This document shows, piece by piece, positions 1 through 12,144 of a stretch of DNA of 64,000 nt (its first letter is position 1; every line of letters begins with the position of its first letter). The translations under genes and the position numbers were made by a program. Source of the stretch: Diplolepis rosae (Eukaryota; Arthropoda; Insecta; Hymenoptera; Diplolepididae); the NCBI GenBank assembly GCA_030998225.1, contig JAPYXD010000725.1:1-64000 (forward strand), read 5' to 3'. The notes under the pieces were generated by a model. It had not been told where the DNA came from. It saw nothing but the letters and a program-made list of their open reading frames with translations, and did no database searches.

Positions 1-2403
1 GATAATGTTCAAATAGTAGATAAATCCTCAAATTATAAAAAACGAATGATTTTAGAAATGACACACATTGCTAGCAACCCCAATTCAATAAACCAAAGAT
101 CTGATACAGAAAATTTATCCGTTTTTTATCACCCATTATTAAACAGAAAATCTTGAAAAATTTAAAAATAAAAATAACGAATAAGCCCTTTCTCAGCCTA
201 AACCCCTCATAAAAAATACTCTTTTTAAGTATAGTATTTCCGTCCACTAGTGTTCGTGTTCTCCTTGAATATATACATATGGCCACAAGATGAAAAATTC
301 TCATAATGGTCGTACCGCTATGACTCATGTTACGGTTTGCGATCTTCCCTTGGACATCGTGTTTTCTGTTAGTCTTTGTTTATCTTCTCACTTTTCCCCT
401 TTTAAATTCAAAAGACAAACTTGCACATAAAAAAATTTCTCTCCATTTCATCTGGCCAGTCTACAAAACCCTTCGAAACTAAAATCAGTCACAATTTAAA
501 CTTCTCAGAGTGAATTTCGTTTAATATGTGTTGTTCAGAGAAGCCCTTCAACAAAAAGAGGAAAAAAAACTTTTAACTTTGGTTTTGGTGTAAATTGTTG
601 AATTTTTCTCCACCCATCCTTGAAAGGTTAGTCACTATTACTTTTGTTTCAGTTTTCATGAGATTGGAAAGTTTGGATATCTAAAATATATTTATATATT
701 AACTGTTTACATTACAGCTCGTTCCATTAAACATATGTATGTATATACATGTATGTGTATATGTATGTGTGCACTTATACATATTCCAACATAGTTTCAA
801 AATAGTTTAGGTAAAAAGATAGCCTCAACCATTTCAGTTTTGCACTAAAGAACTCGTTGTGGTCATAGTTGAGTTTGGATACCAAAATAGACGTATAAAT
901 TAATTTTTATAAATTTTAAATAATCGTTTGATCGTATTGATAGGATTGATAGGAGTTTTAAAGTGTAATGTTGTTATAAATGGTCTAATAATGCTTTCGA
1001 TACAGTTTTCACACAAATAATTCAAATATGTATATATATATGTATATATATACATATTTCAACATAGTTTTATAATAGTTTAGGAAAAATAGTTCAAACA
1101 CATTTCATTATTGTTTTTTAAAAAAATTTTTAAGAATGCTTCCGAAATAGTTTCAGACGTATATTCAAAATATTTGTATTCATATTTCAACGTAGTTTTT
1201 TTTTTTTTTTTTTTAAAAACATCTTAGGGAAAATAGTTCATACAAATCCTTAATAGCCTCAACCAATTTTTGTTGTGAATTATATGGTTATAAATTGTTC
1301 AAGAATGCTTTCAAAATAGTTTTCAGACAATTAGCTCAAAATATATATATACATATGTCAACTTAGTTTTAAAATAGTCTAGGGAAAATATTTCAAACAA
1401 ATGTGAATATTGCTATATACTGTTTAATAATGCTTTCAAAATAGTTTTCAGACAAATTGTTCCAAACTATATATATACAGATTTCAACATAGTTTGGAAA
1501 TAGTTTTAGGAAATATATTCAAACGAATCCCTAATAGCCTCAACCAATTCAGTTTGTGAATCATATTGTTATAAATTGTTCAAGAATGCTTTGAAAATAG
1601 TTTTCAGACAAATAGTTCATAAATATATACATACATATTTCAACATGGTTTTATAATAGCCTAGGAAAATATTTCAAACACATGTGAATTTTGTTTAAAA
1701 ATGTCCTTAAGGTTGCTTTCGTAATAGTTTTCAGACATATATTCAAAATATATATATATACATATTTCAACATAGTTTTAAAATAGTTTAAGAAAAATAG
1801 TCCAAACAAATCCCTAATAGCTTCAACCAATTCAGTTTTGTTAATTATATTGTTATAAATTGTTCAAGAATGCTTTCAAAATAGTTTCAGATAAATAGTT
1901 CAAAAATATTTATATATATATACATATTTTAACACAGTTTTAAAATCATTTAGGAAAAATAGTTCAATCAAATCCCTAATAGCCTCAACCAAATCAGTTT
2001 AGCGAATTTATTTGTAGACACCGGTACGTACAAGAAATGCATAAATGTGAATATTTTTATACATAGCTTATAAATAGTATTAAAATAGTTTGGAAAAAAT
2101 TAGTCAAAAGATAGCCTTAATTGTCTATACCAGGTTATCCATTTTCAGTGTTGCAACAAAGAATATATCCAAACTTTCCTTCTTTTATTTAATATATCAA
2201 GTACCCCTTTTGTTGCCATATTTTATGTACTCCAGTAACTCCGAGAAAATATGTGAAATTAGCGATATGAATTTTTTTGTATTTTCTAGATTTTAATAAA
2301 TATCACTGATGAGGGCTCAGATCAGAGCCGAAACGTTTGATTAAATTTGACTTAATCATTTTATGGACCCTAAAGCCAATTTTCCATCAACATACCATTC
2401 TAT
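1..2403 (+). repeat. Penelope-like element terminal repeat, left copy
   Basis: The stretch recurs almost unchanged at 4874-7281, head to tail. The first ~150 bases encode the C-terminal end of the endonuclease ORF of a preceding element, in the same frame as the copy at 4874-5029, so the true left boundary may lie outside the window. The middle (about 960-2000) is a degenerate tandem array of ~125-170 bp units, each carrying a TGCTTTCAAAATAGTTTTCA-like block and an AT-dinucleotide run. The copy ends with a hammerhead ribozyme motif. Direct terminal repeats that include coding sequence are a known habit of Penelope-like elements. No independent gene is seen inside. Confidence 0.85.
2301..2345 (+). 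ncRNA. type I hammerhead ribozyme motif (left copy)
   Basis: Core CTGATGA lies at 2306-2312 and GAAAC at 2330-2334. Helix II is GGCTC (2314-2318) with GAGCC (2325-2329) around a 6-base loop, with one unpaired G before it. The bases ACGT (2333-2336) are self-complementary and give a minimal helix III that would work best as a dimer. ATCA (2302-2305) pairs with TGAT (2338-2341) to open helix I, which places cleavage after GTT at 2337. Hammerheads with minimal helix III are established for Penelope-like elements. Activity is inferred. Confidence 0.8.
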
Positions 2404-2451
2404 TGATATTAAGGGCCAATACAAGGTACAATACTTTTAATTATTCAAATT

Positions 2452-5029
2452 ATGGGCAATCAAAGCCATAGAAGAGGAAATGGTTTCCTCTTAAGAATGA
2501 AAAACCGGTACGGTTTTCACACTTTTAAATTGCTGAAGGATTTTTCAAAAATTAAAACGCAGCTAGCAATCAGATCCAACCAGAGAATCCTCTTACTGCG
2601 ATGCAGGAGGGAAAAATTACTGCCACAACATTTACAATTTCGAACACCCAACCCAATTACTTTCCAGAACAAAAACATCTCGTACCTGTTTTCATCATCC
2701 ATGAGCGATTTCTACTTTAAGTTACTCAATCTTGAAATCAAAGATATCTGTATCACCATCCATAGATTGAAGAATACCATCAATTATACTGTACAAAAAA
2801 TCATGCAAACCTTACAACCTGATATTTGTCAACGCTTTTTTGAATTAGAATCTAAGAAATCACACCGAATTTTTCTGTCACACAAACAAATATGTAAATT
2901 CAAATTTGAAAATCTCATTGAAAAAAGAAACAAAGGAAACAACATGTCAAAAAACGGAGAAAATAGTCCAGATCACGCGCCCATTGATTCCTGGTTTGCC
3001 AATCTCACTGACATTCATATCCCATTTCCAGTAGCAAAAACAGTCAGCCTAGGCAAAAACTTTGGTGTCCCTATCCACAAAAACCAGTTACCCATAAAAC
3101 ACCTAGTAGCAGATTTTGAATCTAACATCCACAAGATCAATGAAGACGACAGAAACGCGGCAAGGTTTAAATTCGTAAATTGTATTTCCACCTTCGCACG
3201 TCAAAGACAACCACATAACGCCCTTTCCAACTTCCAGAAGAATATGATCCAAAACACAAAACTCACACACACTTTCCTAAAAAACAACCCCAACATTCTC
3301 ATCACTAAAGCCGACAAAGGTAATACCACTGTCGTTTTGGATAAAAACAAATACATAGAAGAAGTTAAGACCATGCTCGCAGAAAAGAAAACATACATAC
3401 CCCTCAAAAAAGACCCCACAAACACAACACAAAACAAAGTCAACAACCTAATTAAGTGTTGGAAAGAAAAAAATTATATTAACGACAATTTGGCCAAATC
3501 ACTAAAAGCAGACAACCCGGTTCCAGCAAGATTCTATGCATTGCCAAAAATACACAAACCAAACATCCCCCTCAGACCTATAGTTTCCTTTTGTGGCAGT
3601 CCCACGTATAATCTTGCTTCTTTCTACAACAAAATCATCTCTAATAATATAACACCTCCTACTTCACGCATCAAAAACAGTTTTGACTTTGTCCTTAAAA
3701 TAAAAAACATTACAATTCCTCCAGATTACAAATTAATTTCCTTGGATGCAATTTCACTTTTTACAAACGTTCAAATTGGTCTAGCCATCGAAGGTATTAA
3801 AAAAAGGTGGGGTCAAATCCATCCACATATAAAAATGCCCTGGTACCAATTTGAACTTGGTCTCCGAACTTGTTCAGCAAATTCAGCCTTCAACTTCCAA
3901 GGTACCTCTTACAAACAAAAGTCTGGTTTTCCCATGGGTTCACCACTTTCTCCGATTGCAGCTGATATCGTCCTGGACGACCTCGAATCCAAATGCATAG
4001 CTTCCCTCCCCTTTCAGCTTCCGTTTTATTTTAGGTACGTTGATGATATAATAACAGCGGTGCCATGTAACAAAATTGAAATAATCAAAAACATATTCAA
4101 CAGTTACAACCACAAAATCCAATTTACAATAGAAGAAGAGTTCGAAGAAAAATAGTTTTTCTAGATATTTTAGTCATCAGAGATGGAGATGTCATAAAAA
4201 CAAACTGGTACCAAAAGCCAACCTGTTCTGGCCGATACTTAAATTTCCATTCCCACCACCCATACAATTATAAAATCAACGTAATCAACAATCTCATTGA
4301 TAGAGGTATCACACTTTCTCACAAAGACTTCCATAAAGAAAATATTGAAAAAATTAGATCTATCCTTCAAAAAAATAGTTACCCTCCAAGTATAATAAAT
4401 TCTTGCATTAAAAAAAGGTTAAGCCATCTCTATGCTCCAAGTAGGAACTCACAGCCACATTATCCGCTTTGTACAAATCTCTCACACACACAGACTACAC
4501 ATCCAAACCCAGCAATGCACAGTACCAACGCCGGTACACATACATCTCCAAAATATATGCCACTACCCTATGTACATGGCCTCTCTGAAAAATTGTCAGG
4601 TATCCTCAAACCTTTCAACATCAGAATTGCATCTCGCAACGTTAATGACCTATCCCGCTTCTTTAAATCCACAAAAGACAGTATCTCCAAATTGGATACT
4701 GCTGACGTAATTTATAACATTCCATGCTCAGACTGTACAGCCACTTACATAGGCACCACAAAACGACCCCTGAAAACTAGATTACATGAACACAAGAGGG
4801 ATGTTTACAACCCCCTGACAAATGGACTGCCCTGACGAAACATGCCTGGCAACAGGATCACACCTTCAGCTTCGATAATGTTCAAATAGTAGATAAATCC
4901 TCAAATTATAAAAAACGAATGATTTTAGAAATGACACACATTGCTAGCAACCCCAATTCAATAAACCAAAGATCTGATACAGAAAATTTATCTGTTTTTT
5001 ATCACCCATTATTAAACAGAAAATCTTGA
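2452..5029 (+). pseudogene. Penelope-like element ORF: reverse transcriptase plus GIY-YIG endonuclease, frameshifted
   Basis: The first frame (2452-4155, 567 codons) holds the N-terminal region and the reverse transcriptase. Readable RT blocks are ARFYALPKIHK, the region around SLDAISLFTNV, GFPMGSPLSPIAADIVLDDL and the catalytic YVDD near 4035. A one-base change in the A-run at about 4148-4152 moves the reading into another frame, which continues to 4835. That frame carries the GIY-YIG nuclease signature (IYNIPCSDCTATYIGTTKR, about 4710-4770) followed by KTRLHEHKR. A second shift near 4820 leads to the C-terminal tail, which ends at TGA 5027-5029 inside the right terminal repeat. RT plus GIY-YIG defines Penelope-like elements. 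Two frameshifts make this copy non-functional as it stands, although sequencing errors in the homopolymer runs cannot be excluded. The first usable start is ATG 2452; an upstream start in the left repeat is possible. Confidence 0.9.
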
Positions 5030-7281
5030 AAAATTTAAAAATAAAAATAACGAATAAGCCCTTTCTCAGCCTAAACCCCTCATAAAAAATACTCTTTTTA
5101 AGTATAGTATTTCCGTCCACTAGTGTTCGTGTTCTCCTTGAATATATACATATGGCCACAAGATGAAAAATTCTCATAATGGTCGTACCGCTATGACTCA
5201 TGTTACGGTTTGCGATCTTCCCTTGGACATCGTGTTTTCTGTTAGTCTTTGTTTATCTTCTCACTTTTCCCCTTTTAAATTCAAAAGACAAACTTGCACA
5301 TAAAAAAATTTCTCTCCATTTCATCTGGCCAGTCTACAAAACCCTTCGAAACTAAAATCAGTCACAATTTAAACTTCTCAGAGTGAATTTCGTTTAATAT
5401 GTGTTGTTCAGAGAAGCCCTTCAACAAAAAGAGGAAAAAAACTTTTAACTTTGGTTTTGGTGTAAATTGTTGAATTTTTCTCCACCCATCCTTGAAAGGT
5501 TAGTCACTATTACTTATGTTTCAGTTTTCATGAGATTGGAAAGTTTGGATATCTAAAATATATTTATATATTAACTGTTTACATTACAGCTCGTTCCATT
5601 AAACATATGTATGTATATGCATGTATGTGTATATGTATGTGTGCACTTATACATATTCCAACATAGTTTCAAAATAGTTTAGGTAAAAAGATAGCCTCAA
5701 CCATTTCAGTTTTGCACTAAAGAACTCGTTGTGGTCATAGTTGAGTTTGGATACCAAAATAGACGTATAAATTAATTTTTATAAATTTTAAATAATCGTT
5801 TGATCGTATTGATAGGGTTGATAGGAGTTTTAAAGTGTAATGTTGTTATAAATGGTCTAATAATGCTTTCGATACAGTTTTCACACAAATAATTCAAATA
5901 TGTATATATATATGTATATATATACATATTTCAACATAGTTTTATAATAGTTTAGGAAAAATAGTTCAAACACATTTCATTATTGTTTTTTAAAAAAATT
6001 AAAAAAAAAAAAAAATTTTTAAGAATGCTTCCGAAATAGTTTCAGACGTATATTCAAAATATTTATATTCATATTTCAACGTAGTTTTTTTTAAAAAACA
6101 TCTTAGGGAAAATAGTTCATACAAATCCTTAATAGCCTCAACCAATTTTTGTTGTGAATTATATGGTTATAAATTGTTCAAGAATGCTTTCAAAATAGTT
6201 TTCAGACAATTAGCTCAAAATATATATATACATATGTCAACTTAGTTTTAAAATAGTCTAGGGAAAATATTTCAAACAAATGTGAATATTGCTATATACT
6301 GTTTAATAACGCTTTCAAAATAGTTTTCAGACAAATTGTTCCAAACTATATATATACAGATTTCAACATAGTTTGGAAATAGTTTTAGGAAATATATTCA
6401 AACGAATCCCTAATAGCCTCAACCAATTCAGTTTGTGAATCATATTGTTATAAATTGTTCAAGAATGCTTTGAAAATAGTTTTCAGACAAATAGTTCATA
6501 AATATATACATACATATTTCAACATGGTTTTATAATAGCCTAGGAAAATATTTCAAACACATGTGAATTTTGTTTAAAAATGTCCTTAAGGTTGCTTTCG
6601 TAATAGTTTTCAGACATATATTCAAAATATATATATATACATATTTCAACATAGTTTTAAAATAGTTTAAGAAAAATAGTCCAAACAAATCCCTAATAGC
6701 TTCAACCAATTCAGTTTTGTTAATTATATTGTTATAAATTGTTCAAGAATGCTTTCAAAATAGTTTCAGATAAATAGTTCAAAAATATTTATATATATAT
6801 ACATATTTTAACACAGTTTTAAAATCATTTAGGAAAAATAGTTCAATCAAATCCCTAATAGCCTCAACCAAATCAGTTTAGCGAATTTATTTGTAGACAC
6901 CGGTACGTACAAGAAATGCATAAATGTGAATATTTTTATACATAGCTTATAAATAGTATTAAAATAGTTTGGAAAAAATTAGTCAAAAGATAGCCTTAAT
7001 TGTCTATACCAGGTTATCCATTTTCAGTGTTGCAACAAAGAATATATCCAAACTTTCCTTCTTTTATTTAATATATCAAGTACCCCTTTTGTTGCCATAT
7101 TTTATGTACTCCAGTAACTCCGAGAAAATATGTGAAATTAGCGATATGAATTTTTTTGTATTTTCTAGATTTTAATAAATATCACTGATGAGGGCTCCGA
7201 TCAGAGCCGAAACGTTTGATTAAATTTGACTTAATCATTTTATGGACCCTAAAGCCAATTTTCCATCAACATACCATTCTA
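4874..7281 (+). repeat. Penelope-like element terminal repeat, right copy
   Basis: This is a direct repeat of 1-2403. The spacing is 4873 at the left edge and 4879 at the ribozyme, so small indels separate the copies (for example an A/T run expansion near 5990-6015 and a shorter T run near 6087). It begins inside the endonuclease reading frame and ends at 7281, after which the sequence changes to repeat family A without a second ORF. The arrangement repeat-ORF-repeat is a standard Penelope-like insertion. Close similarity of the copies suggests recent insertion or concerted evolution. Confidence 0.85.
7180..7224 (+). ncRNA. type I hammerhead ribozyme motif (right copy)
   Basis: Core CTGATGA is at 7185-7191 and GAAAC at 7209-7213, with the same helix II (GGCTC/GAGCC), ACGT self-complementary helix III and ATCA/TGAT helix I as the left copy. 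The only difference in the core region is A to C in the helix II loop at 7198, which does not affect pairing. Conservation of the motif with a change only in the loop fits a functional RNA but is weak evidence from two copies. Confidence 0.8.
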
Positions 7282-7282
7282 T

Positions 7283-7725
7283 TTCTATAAAATATACATC
7301 CTGTCGAGAAATTTATCCATAAGAATGTGTAGACCTTATTTAGACAAACAATTTTCATCTCAAAGTTTTTTTTGAATCTCACATATTTTGTCTAAAAAAT
7401 GGAATTTTTAAATTTTAATCGTATTTTTTGGAATTGAAACGAAAAATATATGTTTTATCAGAAACTGTGTGAGACAAAACTTGTAGATCTTTTTGAAACT
7501 AACAACTTTGTATTCTCACGTTTTTTTGTTATTTTACATATTATTGTTAAAAAATTGAATTTTGGATTTTCAATAGTTTTTTTTTTTAATTAAAAAGAAA
7601 AATATGCATCTTATGAAAAAATGTTGCAATTCAAATTTGTAGGACTTTATTTATTCAATAATATTGTATCTTAACGTTTTTTCGTGTCTCGTATAATTTA
7701 ACTTTATTTTTACCCCGACTTTTTT
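7283..7725 (-). repeat. inverted partial copy of repeat family A
   Basis: This stretch is the reverse complement of about 8195-8745. For example 7441-7560 mirrors about 8325-8440 almost base for base. It abuts the Penelope-like repeat at 7281 on the left and the family A terminus at 7726 on the right, so together with 7726-8745 it forms a large imperfect foldback with a loop of about 490 bases. No coding potential. Confidence 0.75.
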
Positions 7726-8975
7726 ACATTCTCATCATGGATGAGAAGGTATTGGTTTTATGTGAAAAATGACTTTCGAAATTTTCATCAAATCTTTACG
7801 TTTTGAGACCCCCTGAGTCAGAAAAAATGGTTTTTACGAAAGTGTCTGTCTGTCTGTCTGTCTGTAGTAGGTCGTGTGCGGCATAACTCTCGATAGAATT
7901 ATCAGATTGAATTGAGCTTTGGTACACTTTATCGGATCCGAAAAAGTAAGGACAAGTTCGTTAACCAGCCACATCCAATCAAAATTGAGGGATTGAGCAC
8001 TACTTTTGTGTTTTTGAAAATAATTTTTTGAAAAAATCAAAAATTCCAATCCTGGTTTTTGATAGTGCTCATAAATCTCTACAAATTATCCTTATAACAT
8101 TTTTTTATTAAATCAAAATTAGAAATGTTACAGCATATTCAAATTCGAAAAAGTCAATATCAAAATTCCATTTTCCAGTTAAATTATACGAGATACGAAA
8201 AAACGTTATGATACAATATTATTGAATACATAAAGGCCTACAAATTTGAATCATAATATTTTTTCATAAGATGCATATTTTTCTTTTTAATTAAAAAAAA
8301 TACTATTGAAAATCCAAAATTCAATTTTTTAACAATAATATGTAAAATAACAAAAAAACGTGAGAATACAAAGTTGTTAGTTTCAAAAAGATCTACAAGT
8401 TTTGTCTCACACAGTTTCTGAAAAAACATATATTTTTCGTTTCAATTCCAAAAAATACGATAAAAATGAAAAAATTCCACTTTTTAGACAAAATGTGTGA
8501 AATACGAAAAAAGCGTAAGAATACAAAGTTGTTCGTTTCAAAAAGATCTACAAATTTTGTCTGACACAGTTTCTGAAAAAACATATATTTTTCGTTTCAA
8601 TTCTAAAAAATACGATTAAAATTCAAAGACTCCATTTTTTAGACAAGTTATGTGAGATAAAAAAAAACGTTTAGATGGAAAATTGTTTGTCTAAATAAGG
8701 TCTACACATTCTTATCGATAAATTTGGGGCAGGATGTATATTTTATGTTTTGATTTTTAATATTGAAAAAATTCGATTTTTTTCACCAAAATATGTGAGA
8801 TACGAAATAAGCGTTGTTCTGCAAAATCGTTTCCTTAAATAAAGTCTACGATTGTTTTTCCTTTTTAGATATGTGGAAGAAAGTAAATTCTTTTAATCAT
8901 GTAATTTATTAAAAAGTTATACTGATATGTATACAGAAAATCGAGCGCGAAGCGCGAGTGTCATGATGAGAATGT
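7726..8975 (+). mobile_element. family A repeat, copy 1 (hairpin-rich, 14-bp terminal inverted repeats)
   Basis: ACATTCTCATCATG at 7726-7739 is exactly complementary to CATGATGAGAATGT at 8962-8975. Related copies lie at 55756-57482 (plus) and about 39830-41434 (minus). It carries a (TCTG)n microsatellite near 7841-7865 and an internal ~155-bp tandem duplication around 8428-8640. The TTAA at 8834-8837 is unoccupied here but filled by another element in the other two copies. The shared sequence continues beyond the right terminal repeat to about 9190, so the 14-bp repeats may not be the true ends. No ORF; the transposon class is unknown. Confidence 0.65.
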
Positions 8976-9290
8976 GTTCCTTAAGGCCGATAAAGCCTTA
9001 AGTAAATTGAATTTCCTGTTTCACTTAAATTCAAAAAGAAATTCAGTGACTTTGAGAAAATGTGTAATTCACATCATCTGTAATATTATTATAAAATTGG
9101 TTTGAGCTTCAGTATCAAAATATAAGAAATAAACTTAAATGTATGCGAAGAGCACAAGACCGAGCGCGAAGCGCGAGGTCCAGAAAGAACGGAGCGCGAA
9201 GCGCGACGATCGAATCGCGCGCCGTAGGCGCGCTCAAACTTGCGAGCGATGAGTATGTGCCCGCCAAGCGGGCAGATTTTTTTCTTATCG
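8976..9290 (+). repeat. family A distal segment with a cluster of GC-rich short hairpins
   Basis: 8976-9190 also follows copy 3 of family A (57483-57710) and, reversed, borders copy 2. It contains the stem CTTAAGGC...GCCTTAAG (about 8979-9001). Beyond 9150 come several perfect short stems with 2-6 base loops: GAGCGCGAAGCGCGAG, GGAGCGCGAAGCGCGAC, CGCGCGCCGTAGGCGCGC and CCCGCCAAGCGGG. They stand out as GC islands in AT-rich DNA. Function unknown. Confidence 0.55.
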
Positions 9291-9740
9291 GTTCATACCA
9301 AATTTATAAAAATGATGTGATTCAAATAAATCAAGAATATTTAATGTGTTTTCCTCGTTTAGACCGCTAAAGGAATCCAGAGGATTTCTAAACCGAAACT
9401 GGGTGAGGGAAGCCAACAACAAATAATCACTCAAATATTTTGCAATTATCAACTTTATTCAATAAACCTCTTTTCAAATTTAAATATAAATGTGAGAGAG
9501 AGGGAGAGAGATTTCTAAATATAAATTCTTTCTGCGTTGATGATTAAAAGGACTTACTCGTTGTAGAATCCTCTCAGGAACCACTGATAATCCAAAATGT
9601 CGGGAACTCACGACTGGTATACTCTGATACTTGACGAGAAACTTGGAGAGTATTATGAATTGTCTTAACTGAACAATTGACTGAGGAATGATGATACTCA
9701 ATCGGGGTTGAAGAATACTGACTGATGATACTTGATGAAA
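9291..9740. other. no gene seen; faint similarity to the TTAA element family
   Basis: About 9283-9370 loosely resembles the central part of the TTAA-flanked element at 12477-13144 (the CTTATCG...TACCAAATTT block). A GA-rich run lies near 9493-9510. Nothing coding is supported. Confidence 0.35.
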
Positions 9741-9981
9741 ACGAGTGCCGGACGAGGATTGAAGAAGGCACCGCCGAGTGCCGGGTGATGGTTGAAAAGA
9801 CACTGGAGCAGGACCTGTTAACTCTAATGGGGGAATATGAAGAATTATGATTATTATTTTAGGCGTAGTACAAGTTGCGGCCAACTGTTGGCGCTACGTG
9901 TCGGCCCCACTGCACCCCACCCCGCTCGCCTAAGTCTGCGTCTGTCCTCGCATATCGTCGTTTGGTCCTCGTTGCACTGCG

Positions 9982-10215
9982 TTGCACAAACGTCAACAAA
10001 CGTTGTGGTTAGAGGCAGTGTTAAACCAACTTGTGAAGAATCTAACCTACAATGAAATTTACAAGAGCGGGTATCGACTGTGCTATTTGCATTTTCACGA
10101 GCAGGATTATTTATGTGGTCCGCGAAATGTGTTCAAGAAAAAAATAGTGCCTTCAGTGTTGTTGCCTAAAAAAGATGGGAATGGTCTTACATTGTCTGAT
10201 AATTTAAAAAATTGA
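9982..10215 (+). pseudogene. THAP-type zinc finger fragment (C-terminal half of the domain)
   Basis: The 77-residue reading contains WLEAVLNQL followed by RLCYLHFHEQDY and KKKIVPSVLLP. This is the order seen in the second half of THAP domains: a C-x-x-H pair in a C-x-LHF context, then a VPS motif. The N-terminal C-x-C zinc ligands are not visible in this frame, so it is partial or an isolated exon. THAP domains bind DNA and occur in P-element transposases and in host regulators. The P-type transposase exon at 23530-24318 is a separate fragment and need not belong to the same element. Confidence 0.5.
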
Positions 10216-10353
10216 CTATAATGATCAGTAAAATGGATAAACTAAGTGAAAAAATGTATAAAAATATCAGAAAATTTATTTCTTAAACTTTCTGTATTTT
10301 TATACGTGTTTTCCACTTAGTTTATCCATTTTACTGATCATTATAGTCAATTT
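10213..10353. repeat. strong hairpin (~62-base arms)
   Basis: 10213-10275 and about 10290-10353 are nearly perfect reverse complements around a loop of roughly 15 bases. The outermost stem is TGACTATAATGATCAG. The hairpin starts at the end of the THAP-like reading frame and could be a small foldback element or an RNA-level structure. Confidence 0.7.
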
Positions 10354-10520
10354 TAAAACTTCTAACACATATACAATGCATATATAACATACATGCGCCA
10401 CACATTGATACTTTTAGTTCAAGTTGCGGCCAACTGTTGGCGCTGTGCTTCTTCATATTTCTACCATTGAGTTGACAGGGCCTGCACTGGAGAAAATTGT
10501 TGATAGCCGAGTGCCGGGCG

Positions 10521-12144
10521 AAGATTGAAGAAGACCCTGACTTTTGCCAAAGATATTATAAACCGAGATGCGGCGAGTGGCCTCGGAGTGGGAGAACGAT
10601 ATATATAGAACATCACTCTTTCTTGGGTATCGAGGTGCTGCCCTCTTCACAACTTTCACCGTTTCCATGGCGACGCGTGTTTTTCGCAGTGTCTTCTGAA
10701 TTCGAAAACACGGAGATGCTCGAAAATCTTCGGGAGACTTCGGCTCTCTCCTTATTTCGTCTATATATAGCATATACGAAATAAAAAGTAAAAGCAAGCG
10801 TTCCCTAACTTTCTGAGTTTCTGCGATTTCTTCGATTCGATGTCTCATGCATCTCGTCGTCTGCTCGCCCGGTGACTTCTGTTTACAAAATTTGACAGCT
10901 GACAAATTTTGTAAAAAGTCTTAAATAATGTTGATGACGTGACATAAATTTTATGAATTTCAGGAAATGTTAAATAATTCTTTCGAGTGTGTGATCTGCA
11001 AGGACTATTTATTCGATACTATTTGTTTGTAGAATTTAAATGCAGAATTTGAGGTTAGGTTCATAACCTGTTGTATTCAAGTAGTTTTATTTTTTAACTT
11101 TCTTTGATTTCACTCAATTGATTTTGAATATTATAAATTCAGAACGTTAATTAATTGCATTTTTATGTAAATTTTAAAAATAATAATAATTTTTAATTAA
11201 TAAATTCTGTCATAATTACCTTTCTTGTAATTCTATTTTATGAGAATATAAAAACACTCCTTTAGAGATAAAATGTGCAAATCTAGCTTCAAGTTTGCTT
11301 ACGTAGGAAAAACTTTGCAGCCGACCCGAAATTTATGAAATAACTAAATAAATAATTACTTACAGGAAATAACTATTTAATATTCATTCTTACCTATACC
11401 TTATGGTAATAAAGTACATCTATGAAGGGAAAAATTGTTACTGTCAATATTTTTGGTCGAAATGAGAAATTGAAATTTTGAGTTTAGAATTTAAATCCAA
11501 TACTCTTACAGTCTTGCAAATGAAAATTAAATTACAGTTATTGAAATTTTAAAAAAGTACAATGTAAATCAGATGAATTAATGATACAATGATCTAAAAA
11601 TGAAAGAGTTTTAAAATCGTTTGAAATCAAAATTTTTTTAATTTTCAAAGGCTTTTTTAAGGCTATAAGTTCTTTTTACAAGTGATTAATTAAAAGCTTA
11701 CAAGAAAATCATAAGTGGACAGATTAAAAAATAATGAGGTATTGAAAATTGCTTAATAGTAGTATTTCCAATTTTAAATTGAATAAGTTGGGAATATTTA
11801 AATAAAAAGATCTACGCAAATAATTATAGTAGTTCCTCTTTACAAAAATTTTAATTGTAAACAATTCCAATTGTAAAATATCCTCGATTTTCAAGCGTTT
11901 TAAAAATAAATCTATATAATTTAAAGTAATTTTAGTTATATATCGAAAAAATTGAAATAGTCCTCGGACTTTAGAAAACTAGAAAATTTATTCATGGAAA
12001 TCATTTCAAATTGCATTTAATGAAATATTTTAAATGAAACAATTATTTTTTGTGCCCTCTTTTGAGGATATTGTTAGAATTTCCTTTTCTCACAATTTTA
12101 CTGGAAATTCTTATATAAATCAGGATCACCTTCGGTAAGTACGC
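10521..12144. other. no gene seen
   Basis: AT-rich sequence with no coding region that resembles a known family. An open frame on the minus strand (10453-10905) has no recognisable domain and overlaps repeat sequence, so it is not called. Confidence 0.5.

Larger units (their letters stand above)
9740..10520 (+). mobile_element. inverted-repeat unit enclosing a THAP-domain fragment
   Basis: 9804-9843 is related in inverse orientation to 10449-10493 (a CTGTYAACTC...AATATGAAGAA block). The 25-mer beginning CAAGTTGCGGCCAACTG occurs directly at 9871-9895 and 10420-10444. GAGTGCCGG-type motifs repeat at about 9746, 9774 and 10509. The unit surrounds a THAP-like coding piece and a strong hairpin, and looks like the remains of a DNA transposon. 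P-type transposases carry THAP domains, so a P-related origin is plausible but unproven. Confidence 0.45.

Noticed and set aside
2090..2296. 68-codon frame conserved in both terminal repeats (also 6969-7175)
   Set aside because: Conserved only because the repeats are near-identical; it is hydrophobic AT-rich reading just upstream of the ribozyme without other support.
7841..7866. Regularly spaced TCTG repeats resembling a CRISPR array
   Set aside because: A simple tetranucleotide microsatellite, present at the same place in other copies of family A.
10453..10905. 150-codon open frame on the minus strand
   Set aside because: No recognisable domain, overlaps the inverted-repeat unit, and the composition follows the repeat rather than a gene.
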